Assembly: GCA_028023455.1 (NCBI GenBank)
Contig: JAQFVV010000255.1
Coordinates: 868,001 to 932,000, forward strand
Direction of reading: 5' to 3'
DNA from: Epiperipatus broadwayi
Lineage: Eukaryota > Onychophora > Udeonychophora > Euonychophora > Peripatidae
Length of the DNA stretch: 64,000 nt
Part shown: in pieces, positions 22,698-34,854 of the stretch
How positions within the stretch are numbered: position 1 is the first letter of the stretch
Layout of the letters: every line of letters begins with the position of its first letter
The notes under the pieces: model-generated
What the model saw: the letters and a program-made list of their open reading frames with translations, nothing else
What the model was told of the DNA's origin: nothing
Databases searched by the model: none
Program-made: the position numbers and the translations under genes

Positions 22698-25025
22698 GAT
22701 ATATATATATATATATTGTAAGGGTAACTTACAACCCTATTGAAACAAGCCTTTATTTATCCACACTACCAAATCAAACCCAGTTAAAACATAAGATTAA
22801 CTAACAGATAGTTGAATATACACTATCATTTTATATATGATTAATGTTTGCTTTATTAAGTACTAAATTAAACAAATGTCACCATGAACTAATTTTCCTT
22901 GTTTAATGAAAAGTAAAAAAAAAAAAAACAGATACAGAAATCCTTCATATATACATATATACTAATAATGAGTTATTTATAAATGTCTTGAATGTCACAA
23001 ATAAAGATTTAGACTTGATAGACATAATGATGACCTAATGTCAAGCCAATCTAGAATTCTATTACGTAATTTTATTTTCTAACTACAATCAAACTACAAT
23101 CAATATACTACATGCAACAATAGACAGCTACAACCATAGAAAAGGAAATGGAAATGCTGGTATATTAAATAATGGAAACTAAGTGGGATATAAAAGCAAA
23201 CCCAGTACATTTCCATCACCTTTTGTTATACTTCAAATGATATAAGAACTGTACAAAGCCAACTTTTAAAGATCAAATGTTTGAATCCAAGAGAAAATGG
23301 ATGATTTGTTTGAACATTCCAGTTTATCTATATAATCATCATAGTGCAAGATTATAAAAAAGTACAACAAACATTTTAAACAGAGAAAAATTTGATGAAT
23401 TTATACAGTTTGACAAAAGAACTGAACAGATTTTAAATTGAAATTTAAGAATAAAAAACTGTGCTATTATTCAAACATGGAGAAAAAAAGTAAAATATTG
23501 CCAGCATATATATAAATGATGAAGTTTTTTTCTTATATAAAATATTAAATGCCAAATAGTATATTAAGAAGTAAATCTGCAATGTATTCCAGCTAAATTA
23601 ATATTGCCATAATGCTGGATTACTATAGTCCTGCCATAGAAGTGCAATGATTTGATCTATTTGCCTATATAATGCATAAAGAAATATCAAAAGTCTTACA
23701 ATAAGTGTCTAAGTGGATCCAGAATGTAAGCAACTGCAGAAAATGTAAATGTTATTTCAAGTGTGTTACCACAAAATTATAATGGGTGATGAATGACTTA
23801 CTGAGGAAGAGTAGTCTGAAGAGAGATAGACTGTATCCATAAGAGACCTTATTGCCAAATTCTTAGACATTACCCAAAATGAATTGATGAAGTTTTGATT
23901 TTTTTTTTTTTGTTTGTAAAAATTCTAATTTTATTTTATTTCCATACTTAAATATGCCTATAACTTGGAAGATTCCATTATGATTGAAAGTAACAAAGTG
24001 AAGGGGGGAATTCATTAAGTTAGGCAAAATATTTTTTTATGTTAAATAAAGTTTAGTTCAGCTTTCCCTCCATAGTGACTTGATATTTTATAATCATCAT
24101 TATGATATGGGATGAGGTAAGATTTTTTGATACTATTTCATATTAAGCACATACACTACTACAGGATAGAGTTTACATTTTTTAATGTTAACTAACAATT
24201 GTTTACTTTTATTTTTTAGTATAAATGACTAATCTTCTAGTGTGGATGTTCTTTTCTATCAACTTTAGGGAAATGTACATAGGTGGAGAGAGCAAAAAAG
24301 ATGGAACATTAATAAATGGAATTGGACAATGAGGCTTTTGTGAAAATACTCATATAATATTATAAACTGTTAGCTAGCTTCACAGCCAATTTGATATCGA
24401 TTTTTTTAAATTTTGCTTTGCAAATATTTAATGCCATGTTATGTACTTCTACCATTGGTAAGGATTGGAATAGTAAAAACATTTAATTGCTAATATGGTA
24501 GAAATACCCATTCTTGAGATGTACAATTATATTATTTTACCATGTTTAGAAGTTTTGAATTTTTGTTTTGTTAATAAATAAATGTTGTCAATTTGATTTA
24601 AATTAAACTGTTCTCTAGTTTATCAAAATTATTTATTCATTCATTCATCATTTTATAACCAGATATATAGCCACACACACATTTCATTCTTATATAATAA
24701 TACAGTAATATGATTGGATGAATTTTTAAATCAATTGGAACCTGTATAGAGGGATCGTAGTTGCTATCTAGTGTAAATTCTTCCAAGAAGAGAATTGAAG
24801 ATATATTTTCCTTGAGTTTGAATATTGAGGCATAATGGAATCTGAAAGAGGGGTGAGGTATGGATGAACAAGCCCAAATTGTATCTAAATTTAATGTGTA
24901 AACTTAGAGCTAGCCCATTGGAGGTAGATACATTATTGCATCATTCACAGCATCCTACCAGAAAACCCTAGGTCTGCCTCTAGTAAGATGCATTCCCCTT
25001 TTTCTGGTGGAAAACCCAGACCATT
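22698..25025. other. AT-rich spacer, no gene recognised
   Basis: It starts with (TA)n at 22699-22716 and holds no open frame or repeat that I identify. The piece 24700-25010 is less AT-rich and may be an old element. Confidence 0.45.
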
Positions 25026-25213
25026 AATATATATATATATATATATCCACAGATGGTGTTCTACCAAAAACACCGATCAAGTGTATGTTTTGTTTACATA
25101 AACGTCAGAGTAGTAAACAAAACATATGCTTGATCGGTGTTTTTGGTAGAACGCCATCTGTGGACATAAATACAAGCGTTAGCAAGTTTTTTTAACTTGC
25201 ATTTTTGTTTATC
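25026..25213. repeat. (TA)n plus mini-palindrome of the 405-bp repeat
   Basis: After TA units (25026-25047), a forward piece CCACAGATGG...ACGTCAGAGTAGT is joined directly to an inverted piece beginning AAACAAAACATATGCTTG and ending in the TTTAACTTGC hairpin. It is a shortened version of the palindrome at 21.3-22.7 kb, with only the unit end present. Confidence 0.85.
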
Positions 25214-25225
25214 ATATATACATAT

Positions 25226-27400
25226 TGTAACAATCTGGAGAAGGTGACTTACATAAACTGCACTACAGGGTGCCATCTAGGCATTTGAACCTAGAAAAAT
25301 TTATAAAGTAGGCAGATATGTAAGTAAAAAAAAAAAAATTTTTTTTTTGATTCCGGTCGTTAGCCCATGTCACTAGCTCAGTGGAATAGCAGAGATTTAA
25401 TAATATAATATAAGAATATATATATAAGAGGAATAAAATAAGCCACTGCCAGTAATTAACATACAAACATTTATTTATGCACATATATATAAGATTTAAA
25501 ATTATTTTAGTATTAGTTTACATTTCAAAATTTAACCTACATTTTTAACTTTGATTTTTGACTTTAATTCACATTTACTTACTATTATATTCTAATTTTA
25601 CATTTTTAATTAAGTTCGCACAGATAAATTTATGAAAGCTTGTTTATAATGTTGAATATAGATCGGTTACATAGATTTCACGGTCAAAAACATTTCAAAA
25701 TAAACAAATGATCAAAATACAAAATTATTGATTACTGACAATTGCGGAGGGAAATTTATACGTAACCCAATAGTATTCACCATAAGATACTTGCATTGTC
25801 ACCAATAACTTAAAAGACATCCGAATAAATACATTTTAGATACTCACCGTAAGGTATCATTATTTATCGAATGTCTATATATTTTGATCAAATATGAAAA
25901 CCCAAAACATACTTAACCGATAACCAATCCATGCAAACGTCTATAAACAACTTAAATTTAATGCATTTTTATTTAGGGTCAAGTATAAATAGACTACATA
26001 GATTTGCATTTGAAAATAAAATATTCTAACCCTATTTAACCTTAGGCTAAAAGGTTCACAGTCAAACTGGCATCAATTCATCTGATACATCGATGTATTC
26101 AATGTAATACAGAATACGGCAGCACCAAAAAGATTAAGAGAAGATATTGACTCTCATTAGATAGGAATATTACTTCTATCTAACGAGAAGAACAATAAAA
26201 AAAAACTCCATAGAAAGGAACTGCGCTCTGCATCTTATAATTCCTTCCATAGGCAAAACGAGAGAGTGCGGCGTATGAAGCGATTCTGCCAGTAGCGAAT
26301 CTCCGACTACATCTACTAGCTACATCAATATATCCAATCCATTGACCCAATCTAATAATGACACAAATAACCTAAGATTACCCTCCCCTAATATAACTTT
26401 ACAAATCTATACAGCCTTTCACGCCTGACTTAAGTTTAACATTTATATAATTAATTTAACGAAAAACAAAAAAATCATGATAAAAACTTAAAGAATAAAA
26501 AATAAATAAATGGAAATGATTTTACATAAATAAGAAAAAAAAATACATCAAATAACACTATTAATAAAGAATTTAGTTTGGTCACATAGGATCATATTGC
26601 AATCATTTAAATATAGAAAATTTTAATTTAATGTTCATTATTTATAAAGTTCTTATGGTTTAAAACAGTTCATCTTTATCCGTTGCTTGCCATGAACATG
26701 AATTCCCATGCCATCCTAAAATTGGTATCCATTTAGCCGTTGTTTTATTTATTCATCCGGAGGTTTTTGCTTTAACTGGTCCTCAATGTAGAAAAACGAT
26801 AGTTCATTTCTCTTTCTTTACTAGCAAAACTGAAGAGATTGAATCGTGCGTCTTTTTCAATCCCTTCTTCACTTCCGCACTACCACATATCTCTCACATC
26901 GTAATTAACCATTCACTCCCTAATAATTTCCAAACTTGTCCTTTTATATTACTTTGAAAGATTGACTTAACATTACGTCATCGATGTGATGATCCTTTTC
27001 GTTGAGGTCCGATTTCCTAATGGATTTATTTGATTTGCTAAAAGTTTCTATTGTTTTCCTATCTGACCGATGTTTTTACATTTAAATGCCCAAGGCTGGT
27101 TTACATTTGACTAATTAAATTTATCATTTCCATTTCTGATTAATTAACCTGTTTTCCAAATCAAAGATATATTTTTATCTCTAAATCTTTTTAAGTTTTT
27201 GTTTTTAAAATACCTTTTCTATTTTTAATACAGTTTTATTTTAATAATAATTTTTTTTATCTGTGCGATTTAATATATACAAGTTTAAGATGATATTTAA
27301 TTTCAATTTTTAATTCTTAAAGAAAATTTTTAAATGCGAACTTCTTATTTTAACTTGTTTAATAATAAAACACAATGTAACGTCATCTGTGCTCGTTACA
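25226..27400. mobile_element. LTR-like unit, copy 2 (2.17 kb), 4-bp target duplication
   Basis: Starts TGTAACAATCTGG and ends GCTCGTTACA; ATAT flanks it on both sides. It aligns over most of its length with 6574-8634, including GCATTTGAACCTAG, CATGTCACTAGCTCAGTGG, GTTCGCACAGAT, GATCGGTTACATAG and the AAGATTACCCTCCCCTAATA stretch. The two copies differ most at 26580-27060. No protein frame is conserved apart from a short minus-strand frame at 25263-25484 that also exists in copy 1. The unit sits between two foldbacks (25048-25213 and 27408-28112). Solo LTR is the favoured reading; see copy 1 for the alternative. Confidence 0.7.
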
Positions 27401-27407
27401 ATATATA

Positions 27408-28112
27408 TAATGAGCATGATAATAGTTCTAAACAAGCTTTTACAATAAATTGCTGCAAGAGAAAGCATTTAAAATCTTTATTTAAAATTATCCCTATCCC
27501 CAAACTAGTTTTGAGCTAATGGCTCTCATAAATAAGGTGCTAGGACATTCAGACATTAAATCTAAAATAATAACTCAAGCCCAGCATTTATCTAATAGTT
27601 AATTATTAAGTAGAAAATCAGAAATTTTCAGACATCTGTATGTTTTCAAATAGCTATCTAACTTAAATAGCTATATAAGTCTGAACAGACTTCACCTACA
27701 CCAAAATATATTAATAGTTTTATCATTATAACATTGCCAAAGCCTTAAAAAACTATCCTTACTATTATAGTTTGGCTTTTGAGACTTTGGTAATGTTATG
27801 ATGGTAAAGCTATTAATATATGGTGAAGCTGAAGTTTGTTCAGATCCATATAGATATTTAAGTTAGATAGCTGGATTTAAAGACATATAGATGTCTGAAA
27901 ATTTCAGTTTTTCTACCTAGTTAACTATAAGATAAATGTTGAGCTTGAGTTGATATTTTAGATCTAATGTCTGAATCTCATAGCACTTTACTCATGAGAG
28001 CCTTTAGATTGAAACTGTTTTGGGGATAATGATACTTCTAGAGAGAGATTTTAAATGCTTTTTTTGCAACATTTATTAGTAAAGCTTGTTTATAGCTATT
28101 AGTATGCTCATT
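27408..28112. mobile_element. 0.7-kb foldback element
   Basis: The left arm (27408-27756) and right arm (27767-28112) are inverted copies that meet at a centre of about ten bases. Outer ends read TAATGAGCATGATAATAG and, reversed, TAATGAGCATACTAATAG. Inner parts share GAGCTAATGGCTCTCAT-like, CAGACATCTGTATG-like and ATATTAATAG stretches. There is no coding region. It belongs with the foldbacks at 57527-58178 and 21304-22697 by shared AGATCTA, TTGAAAC and GGGGATAATGATA blocks. Confidence 0.8.
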
Positions 28113-28170
28113 ACATTACATTTGTAATACAAGCTTATTAAATCGAGTCATGTGATGTATGATTTGATTT

Positions 28171-28177
<7 letters not shown>

Positions 28178-28213
<36 letters not shown>
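28178..28213. repeat. (TA)n at the 5' break of a LINE
   Basis: Pure TA run directly preceding the LINE coding sequence. Confidence 0.95.
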
Positions 28214-28215
<2 letters not shown>

Positions 28216-28774
28216 TTATTAATACAGATGGAAACATAATGGAGGAAATTAATCATAGAATTAAACTTGGTTGGAGTGCTTTTGGTAGAAATAACTTGAT
28301 ACTAAAAGGAAATATGCCTATGTGTTTGAAAAGGATGGTTTTTAACAAATGTGTTTTACCAGTTCTTACTTATGGATCTGAGACTTGGACACTTAATAGA
28401 AGAGCAATACAGAGTCTTCAGACCACTCAAAGGAGTATGGAGAGATGTATGTTGGGAGTAACAAGAAGAGATTGAAAATGCAATGTATGGGTAAGACAAC
28501 AAACAGGTGTTACTGACCTTATTGAAAAAATTAAAAGATTGAAATGGAGTTGGGCTGGACATATTGCTAGAAGAGATGATAATAGATGGACAATTGAAAT
28601 TTTCAACTGGATTCCAAGAGATTGTAAAAGACCCAGAAAGAGACCACATGTGAGATGGATGGATGAAATAAGAAAATGTGCAGGGGTGTTGTGGAGAAGA
28701 GAAGCTAAAGATCGGAGAAGATGGATTAAACTTGGAGAGACCTTCATCCTGCAGTGGATTGATAATGGTTGATG

Positions 28775-28776
<2 letters not shown>
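28214..28776 (+). pseudogene. LINE reverse transcriptase C-terminal region, 5'-truncated, one stop
   Basis: One reading frame runs from about 28218 to the natural stop at 28770-28772, broken only by a TGA at 28473-28475. It encodes the post-RT C-terminal part of a non-LTR retrotransposon protein. Recognisable blocks are MCLKRMVFNKCVLPVLTYGSE, here quoted in two parts as LPVLTYGSETWTL and MERCMLGVTRRD. After the stop come LKWSWAGHIARRDDNRWT and RPRKRPHVRWMDEIRK. These blocks are common to a large group of animal endonuclease/RT LINEs; the clade is not settled. A second copy at 34855-35795 extends further upstream. TA arrays lie on both sides (28178-28213, 28777-28856), so the copy sits inside a TA microsatellite. 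It cannot be active as it lacks the RT core. Confidence 0.88.
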
Positions 28777-28858
<82 letters not shown>

Positions 28859-28865
28859 ACTCTCA
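28777..28865. repeat. two (TA)n arrays with a TGAGAGTAC / GTACTCTCA inverted pair
   Basis: TA arrays at 28777-28814 and about 28824-28856 are separated by TGAGAGTAC (28815-28823). The second is followed by its exact reverse, GTACTCTCA (28857-28865). The whole can form a hairpin. It marks the outer end of the large left arm. Confidence 0.9.
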
Positions 28866-31800
28866 CTTCCAGGAAATATATCATAAAATGGGTCTAGCTC
28901 AGATAATAATTAAGCTCAGCTAAAATACAGATAATTGATAATAAAAATATTCTACATTAGTGTTAATTGTTTTACTAGCTCAAATTAATAAAATAATAAT
29001 ATGGTTCAGTTTATAAATTAAATAAATAAATATTTAATTAAATCATAAGACTAGGAAGTGAGATACAAGTGGTAATAAAGAATTACATTAAGCCAATATC
29101 CCACAGGATACTACCTCATTAGCATAAGAACACTATTCCCCCTATTACTATCTCAAATAATAAAATCTATAGCATTCTTACGACTTCAACAACAATTAAT
29201 TATTAAGATCACACTAATAAATAAATCTTAATCTTTTTATTTAAAATAATCTAGCTAAAATAATCTCAGGTTCTTAAACTAATTTAAATCAATCAAAATT
29301 ACTGTAGTAAAGCTTGATAAGGGATTTAATATCATACTCAACCACAACTAATTAATAACAATAATAATAAATAATAATAATAATCTTCATTGTATCATTT
29401 AATCTTATCTATCTTTCCCCATTATAATTCTTATCAACAATAATAACCATAAAGAAATAATATAAAATAATCTTTTATCTTTCATATGATGTCATAAATA
29501 AATATGTGGCAATATCTTATAATCTGAAAAACATGTGTGTGGCGACGAATAGCATTATGACTCTGTGTAATATTACAACAATTAACTTATGACCATAAAG
29601 ATAATGTAAATGTATTTTCTTAAATAAATAATCTTAAAAAAATATTATAATACTTTTATTTATTACTGTGCAAACATTATGTTTTGGTTGAAACCCTCTG
29701 TGGTCGAGCGTTTTGCAGAGTGGAAAAAAATTAGCTTAACACCCAAATTTAGAAAACAAGTTTAACAAAATTTTTATTACAATAAAACAAACAATAATCT
29801 ATTTAATACATTGTACAGGCTTAAACCTGTATTTATATATGTAATATATGTGGGGTTTGAACTCAGACTTTCACACGACCCACCACTCTCAGTGCCATCT
29901 CATATTGCTGACCCCCTTGATCACACACATGTTGAAAAGATAAATAATCACCAATATATGTATTTCATGCTAAACCAGCAATCATCAGTTGGTCTAGATT
30001 ACTATCCTCACATATATATATATATAATCAGTATTCAGCTTAAGATAGCCAATTTCTATACTTTAATGGACAGGCTTCAACTATTCCAACTCACAACTTT
30101 TTAGTTTTCCATTTCATTGAAAATCCGATGATGGAATTTTCAAAGCCCTCATTAGTGCCAAGGTTGTCATCCTACCCTAGTCAAGGTATTTACAGTTTTC
30201 AAATAAATCTTGCATCATTACAATTTCCAGTTTTCTCATAATAAAACTAATAAAATAAAATATAAACATTACGTCTTCACTCCAACTTTTAAAAATGAAT
30301 TAATTTACATAACTTTTTAATATTACTTATCATTAAATGACACTATGATATGCTCCCTTTAAACATACATCAGTTATGAAGCATAAAAACAGAAAATACA
30401 AAAATTAATAATACTAATAGGTATCTCGTAATTTATTCTCAATCACTAAAATAGTTTCTTATAACAATGTTGTTACTGTTAAACAAAACATATTCATTTT
30501 GTTACATTAACAAAATGAGTGGACACGATTGATAATCTAATTGTCATACATAATGTCTCTTACTTAGTATTGATCTAATGTAGAATAGCTGTAAGTATTG
30601 ATGTATTTCTTTATCATTAAATAATAACTAAGAAATTTAGCTTTGCTTTATCTTATACTGTTTTGTTTTAATACACTATCCATTTAAAAAAAATGCAACA
30701 CCTATAAGTTTTAAAAATACTTAAAGTTATTCAAAATTTGTGAACAACCACATTTATTATTTACATACTTTCATGAAATTTATTTTATTAAATATATATA
30801 TAGAAAATATTTTATGATTCTTTATTTTTAATTCTGTTTGATTCTCAACTCCATTTGTATTTATTCTTATCATCCTCCTAAGTAAACAAACCTATCTTAT
30901 CCATTTTAAATAACGATCCTTAATCTCTAAAAATTATCTATCATTTCCATTAAAATACAATTCTGTATGATGTAATACTTTAGAAAATTGTGACAGCGAA
31001 CAGATGCATAAGTATAAGGACAAACTAGAGTCTCACCTCAATAGTACATATATTAGATAGTTATCATGGTACAGTGTATAAATAAAATAGAGGCATGACT
31101 TATCTGTCTAATGAACTCCACTATAAACAACGATATCTAAGCTATTTCTTCAGCTTTCTGGAACATCAATTTTTAATATAAAAGCTAAGCACTGCTGACA
31201 GAAAATATACAAGCTACAGGGCTTCGTTATCTGTACCTGCATAATTAATAAGATCATAAAGATTATTCCTGTTCCCATAACAAAAAACCTACACTAAAAG
31301 CACCTCTTTGGTTTCATGTTTAAATTACTACCAAGTCACTACCCTTTACAAATTTTCTTATAGATTTATCAATCTACATCGACAATAATTCTAACAACAT
31401 TTCAAAATAACAAATAAAATTCACCTGTAAATATAATGATCTCACCTGATCAACAAGAAAATGTTATTTCACTTTCTTATCAAATATTCTTGTACAAAAT
31501 ACAAATGACTATTACCAATACTTTAAACATCTAAGAAATACTAAAGTTCTTTATAAAAGAATCATATAATTATTCGTTATTAAGTTGTATTATACTAATA
31601 ATATGGAATAAAAGTATACATATTTTTACAATAAATAAATTCTAACTTCTATAAGCTATGTGTGTGTGTGTAATGTATTCACAAGTATCCATATATTCAT
31701 ACTATAACATTAAATAATTCATTGATAACCTAAAGAAAAGAAAAATACATCATAAAATATTAATATTTACAACTATTACCTAAGTGATAACTACTTGTCA

Positions 31801-34281
31801 ACCATTTGTATATGATGTCTTCTGGTCCACAATCAAAATAAAACATTGCATAGTATGCATTCATTCATACTATCATACTTAAAAATTAAAATTCCTTAAA
31901 ATTATTATCTTTTATAAAAATTACAATATTATTAGTGAATAATTAATCTTTTATGTACCTATCCTATTCTAATTATTAAATAACATTAGAATTAATACTA
32001 GGGGTAATTTTTTAAAAAATAAATCAAAGACATATTTACATATAAACTTCTATGATGAATGTTATTTACAAAAAGAATATAAAATGTTTTTTATTTCCCC
32101 GAAGTTTTTTTATCGACTCTTGAGGAGCAATTGAAACTGCCAACACTTGTTGCTATGCATTTTGTTTGAATGATTGATGATGAAAAACAAAATTCTCTTC
32201 CCCAAAAAAAATGAAGCATGCTCCATAGACTCCTTACAAACATGACGAATGAAGTTTAAAATAAACGATAAAAACAAAGCTGAAAGTTGACTTCTAGAAA
32301 TCTAAAATTATTGGCAAAAATAATCACTGATATGTTCTGAAAATGTTTGTAAAATAATAGTTCATTGTCTCTATTATTCAGAACAGTGATTATTAAAATA
32401 GTTTAAACTTATAATATTTAAAAATAGCACTTTGAAGTTCTTTCTTCCTATGCCGGCTTACATTTGGGCATCCGGATATGATTCTTGTGCATTTTTAAAA
32501 TATTTTTAGGAATTAATAATTACTTCTTATTTATAATTTTATTATATATAAGGTTTATTTGTCAGGATATTCATTATTACTTATCCAAGGATACTTTTCT
32601 TTTCCTTATTAGTGTCAATTATCGATCTTTCCAAAAATTATTATACTGCATGTAGTCTTTAAAAATAATAAAGACTTATTACGTATGGTTTTTCAGTAAC
32701 GGTCTTCATTTAACTATTATTTTATGACAGTTTAAAAATAATTTAATAATGTTCTCTTTAAAAAGAAAAACATTTTCTGCATCTTTACCTTAACATAATT
32801 TTTACTTTCACCTTATTGAAAGACTTAAAGCTTTATAGTATTATTTTTCTATTTCTAATATGACTATCTTTCAAAAGAAAATTGCATTACTATTTTAAAG
32901 TTACTATCAGTTCTCCTGTTCAGCTCTTCACATAATGTCCAACATATAATTTTAGCTAATAAAATAATTCTTCCTGTTAAAATTATAAAGACTATATTTT
33001 TAATTATAACTTTTACTTCCAAAATCCTTTTAAAAAAGTAAGTATTTCTTCTTGGTACTTCTATGTTTTTATGCGACGTTTAATTAAATTTCACCAAAAA
33101 GTCCGGTAAGAGAATTTAGCTTTCTAGCACTGCATAATTTAGATAATAAATTTTATAATTTGTTTATAATATTCTCTTTGCTAAATAATTAAATTAGTAC
33201 ACTTCTAAGTTTTAAATAAATTATTAGAGAGCTAATTTAAAGCAAATTAAATTTACAGAAACAAAATTGACTAACAGAAGTAAAATTTTTAAAAGAAGCA
33301 CACTGAAAATAATTAAGCATCGGTATTTATTCTCCAATAAATCAAGCATCAGATTGGTGGATTAAGATTTCACCTGATAGCTTAATTTACATATAACTTT
33401 GATATTACACAATTAAAATCAAAAATAAAATAATGACTCATTCTTTTTTAAAATATTAATTTTAAATCAATTTTATATTTTATTAAAAATAACTAAACAT
33501 TTTAAAATGACTTTTAAAAATAATATTTTATCAATTTTTTCCACCTTTAGTTTCAATGTATCTATTTTTCTTTAAAACAAAATATTTAATTTTTATTAAC
33601 TACATTCGTTTTATAAAAACTATTTAAACATTTTAAGATAACTAATTTTAATATTTTCTCTTATGATAGATAAATAAATATTTTCACTTCTATAGTGTTA
33701 TTTTTAAAGTAATTTTTGAAACTTTGTTAACAATAACTGCATACATGTCACATGACTTGCAACTGAGACAGACTGTATCAAATTCTGTCTGGGAATATGA
33801 AATATTTAATTGCAACAATTATTATATTAAAGAAATAATATAATAATATAATTTTGGATTAATAATTTCGATACCATAAAATTAAATATACATTTCTCTA
33901 CCACAAAGACTATTTTTTAAAATATATAATATTAAATATAATTATTAAATATAATTTATACTGTAAAATATAGTATTTATTTAATTATAGGTTATTGCTT
34001 TTAAAATTCAACTTTTAATATGTATTTTAAAGATTTACTACTATATTACTTATTATAGCCAGCTTTTCCAACCATATACAATTTATACATTTAGCTTTAT
34101 TTAACTATTTTAAATTCATTTAGCACAATTTTAGGCATTAAATATTTCTATCTTTCTTTAATTGAACTTTTAAAAAGATTGTCAACATAAAATAATCATT
34201 ATACCAAGAGAACATATTCTAAATTTAAAATTTTACAGTAAATTGATATGATAAATTTATTCTGACCTAAAGAAAGGGGGC

Positions 34282-34286
<5 letters not shown>
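28856..34286 (-). repeat. left arm of a 14-kb inverted repeat (unrecognised ~5-kb repeat)
   Basis: This segment matches 37838-42835 in inverted order along its whole length. Anchors, written from the left arm reversed, are the inner end ATTGTGCCCCCTTTCTTTAG against ATTGTGCCCTTTTCTGTAG; GCTGAAGAAATAGCTTAG against GCTGAAGAAATAGCTTTA near 31140 and 40850; ACCGGACTTTT against ACCGGAGAACT near 33100 and 39195; and ATATCCCACAGGATACTACC near 29100 against its reverse near 42590. Identity looks moderate, so the duplication is old. After removing a 375-base family-B insertion the arm is about 5.05 kb, close to the right arm. I see no protein that I recognise. Confidence 0.85.
29806..30179 (-). mobile_element. 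dispersed repeat family B, full copy inside the left arm
   Basis: It begins ACATTGTACAGGCTTAAACC and runs through GGGTTTGAACTCAGACTTTC, CACTCTCAGTGCCATCTC, ATCACACACATGTTGAAAAG, TAAACCAGCAATCATCAG and a TA run to CCAAGGTTGTCATCCTACCC. This is the reverse of the copies at 59862 and 60361. The matching place in the right arm, near 41870, lacks it, which gives an empty site. So family B is a mobile element of about 375 bases. No protein frame is credible; a 97-codon frame here is chance. A B-box-like GAGTTCAAACCCC part may reflect a tRNA origin. Confidence 0.8.
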
Positions 34287-34318
<32 letters not shown>

Positions 34319-34380
34319 AAACAATCCACTAGAATAAATATATATATATATATATATAAAATAAAACAATCCACTAGAAT
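34287..34380. repeat. (TA)n arrays with a duplicated 30-bp joint
   Basis: TA runs at about 34286-34312 and 34339-34358 are each followed by ATAAAATAAAACAATCCACT and AGAATAAA. The joint sequence is duplicated with its TA run, a slippage product at the inner edge of the left arm. Confidence 0.85.
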
Positions 34381-34854
34381 AAAACTACAAAAAATTTTTT
34401 AAATGCCTATATAAAAGTGAAGATTAATATCCTTTGTTACAGCCAGCTTCACGTATTCTGCCATCTTTAAGTAGCAATATGTTAATATTTAAACATTATT
34501 AAACTCTCGCATAATGCTCCCATGTGAATTACCTACTTTTCATAAATTGTGAATATTAACACAATTACACTCTTTATTCAATACATTATCCACACTATTT
34601 ACAAAATATGACTACTTAATTTTTCTTTTCTTCAAATCATTTTTCATAGGCAAAATAAAAATTCTAGCAGTATAATTAAAGTTTTAGAAATATATAGGTA
34701 GACTTAGATAAATAATTAAAACAGGCAGATTAGTAAATGTCTCAAAACAACAAAGTAGAAGTCATAAATATGCAAATAGATACTAGATGATACTGTGGTG
34801 TGGAATCAGGTGAACACATCAATTAAATGAAAAAATAAATTAAATCATTTTTAA
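34381..34854. other. spacer before LINE remnant
   Basis: No recognisable coding region. It may be decayed upstream LINE sequence, but I cannot support that. Confidence 0.4.

Noticed and set aside
29811-30104. 97-codon plus-strand frame, with relatives at 47450-47665 and 60513-60725
   Set aside because: They are translations of family-B repeat DNA. The similar peptides reflect the repeat, and the frames differ in ends and contain the TA run.
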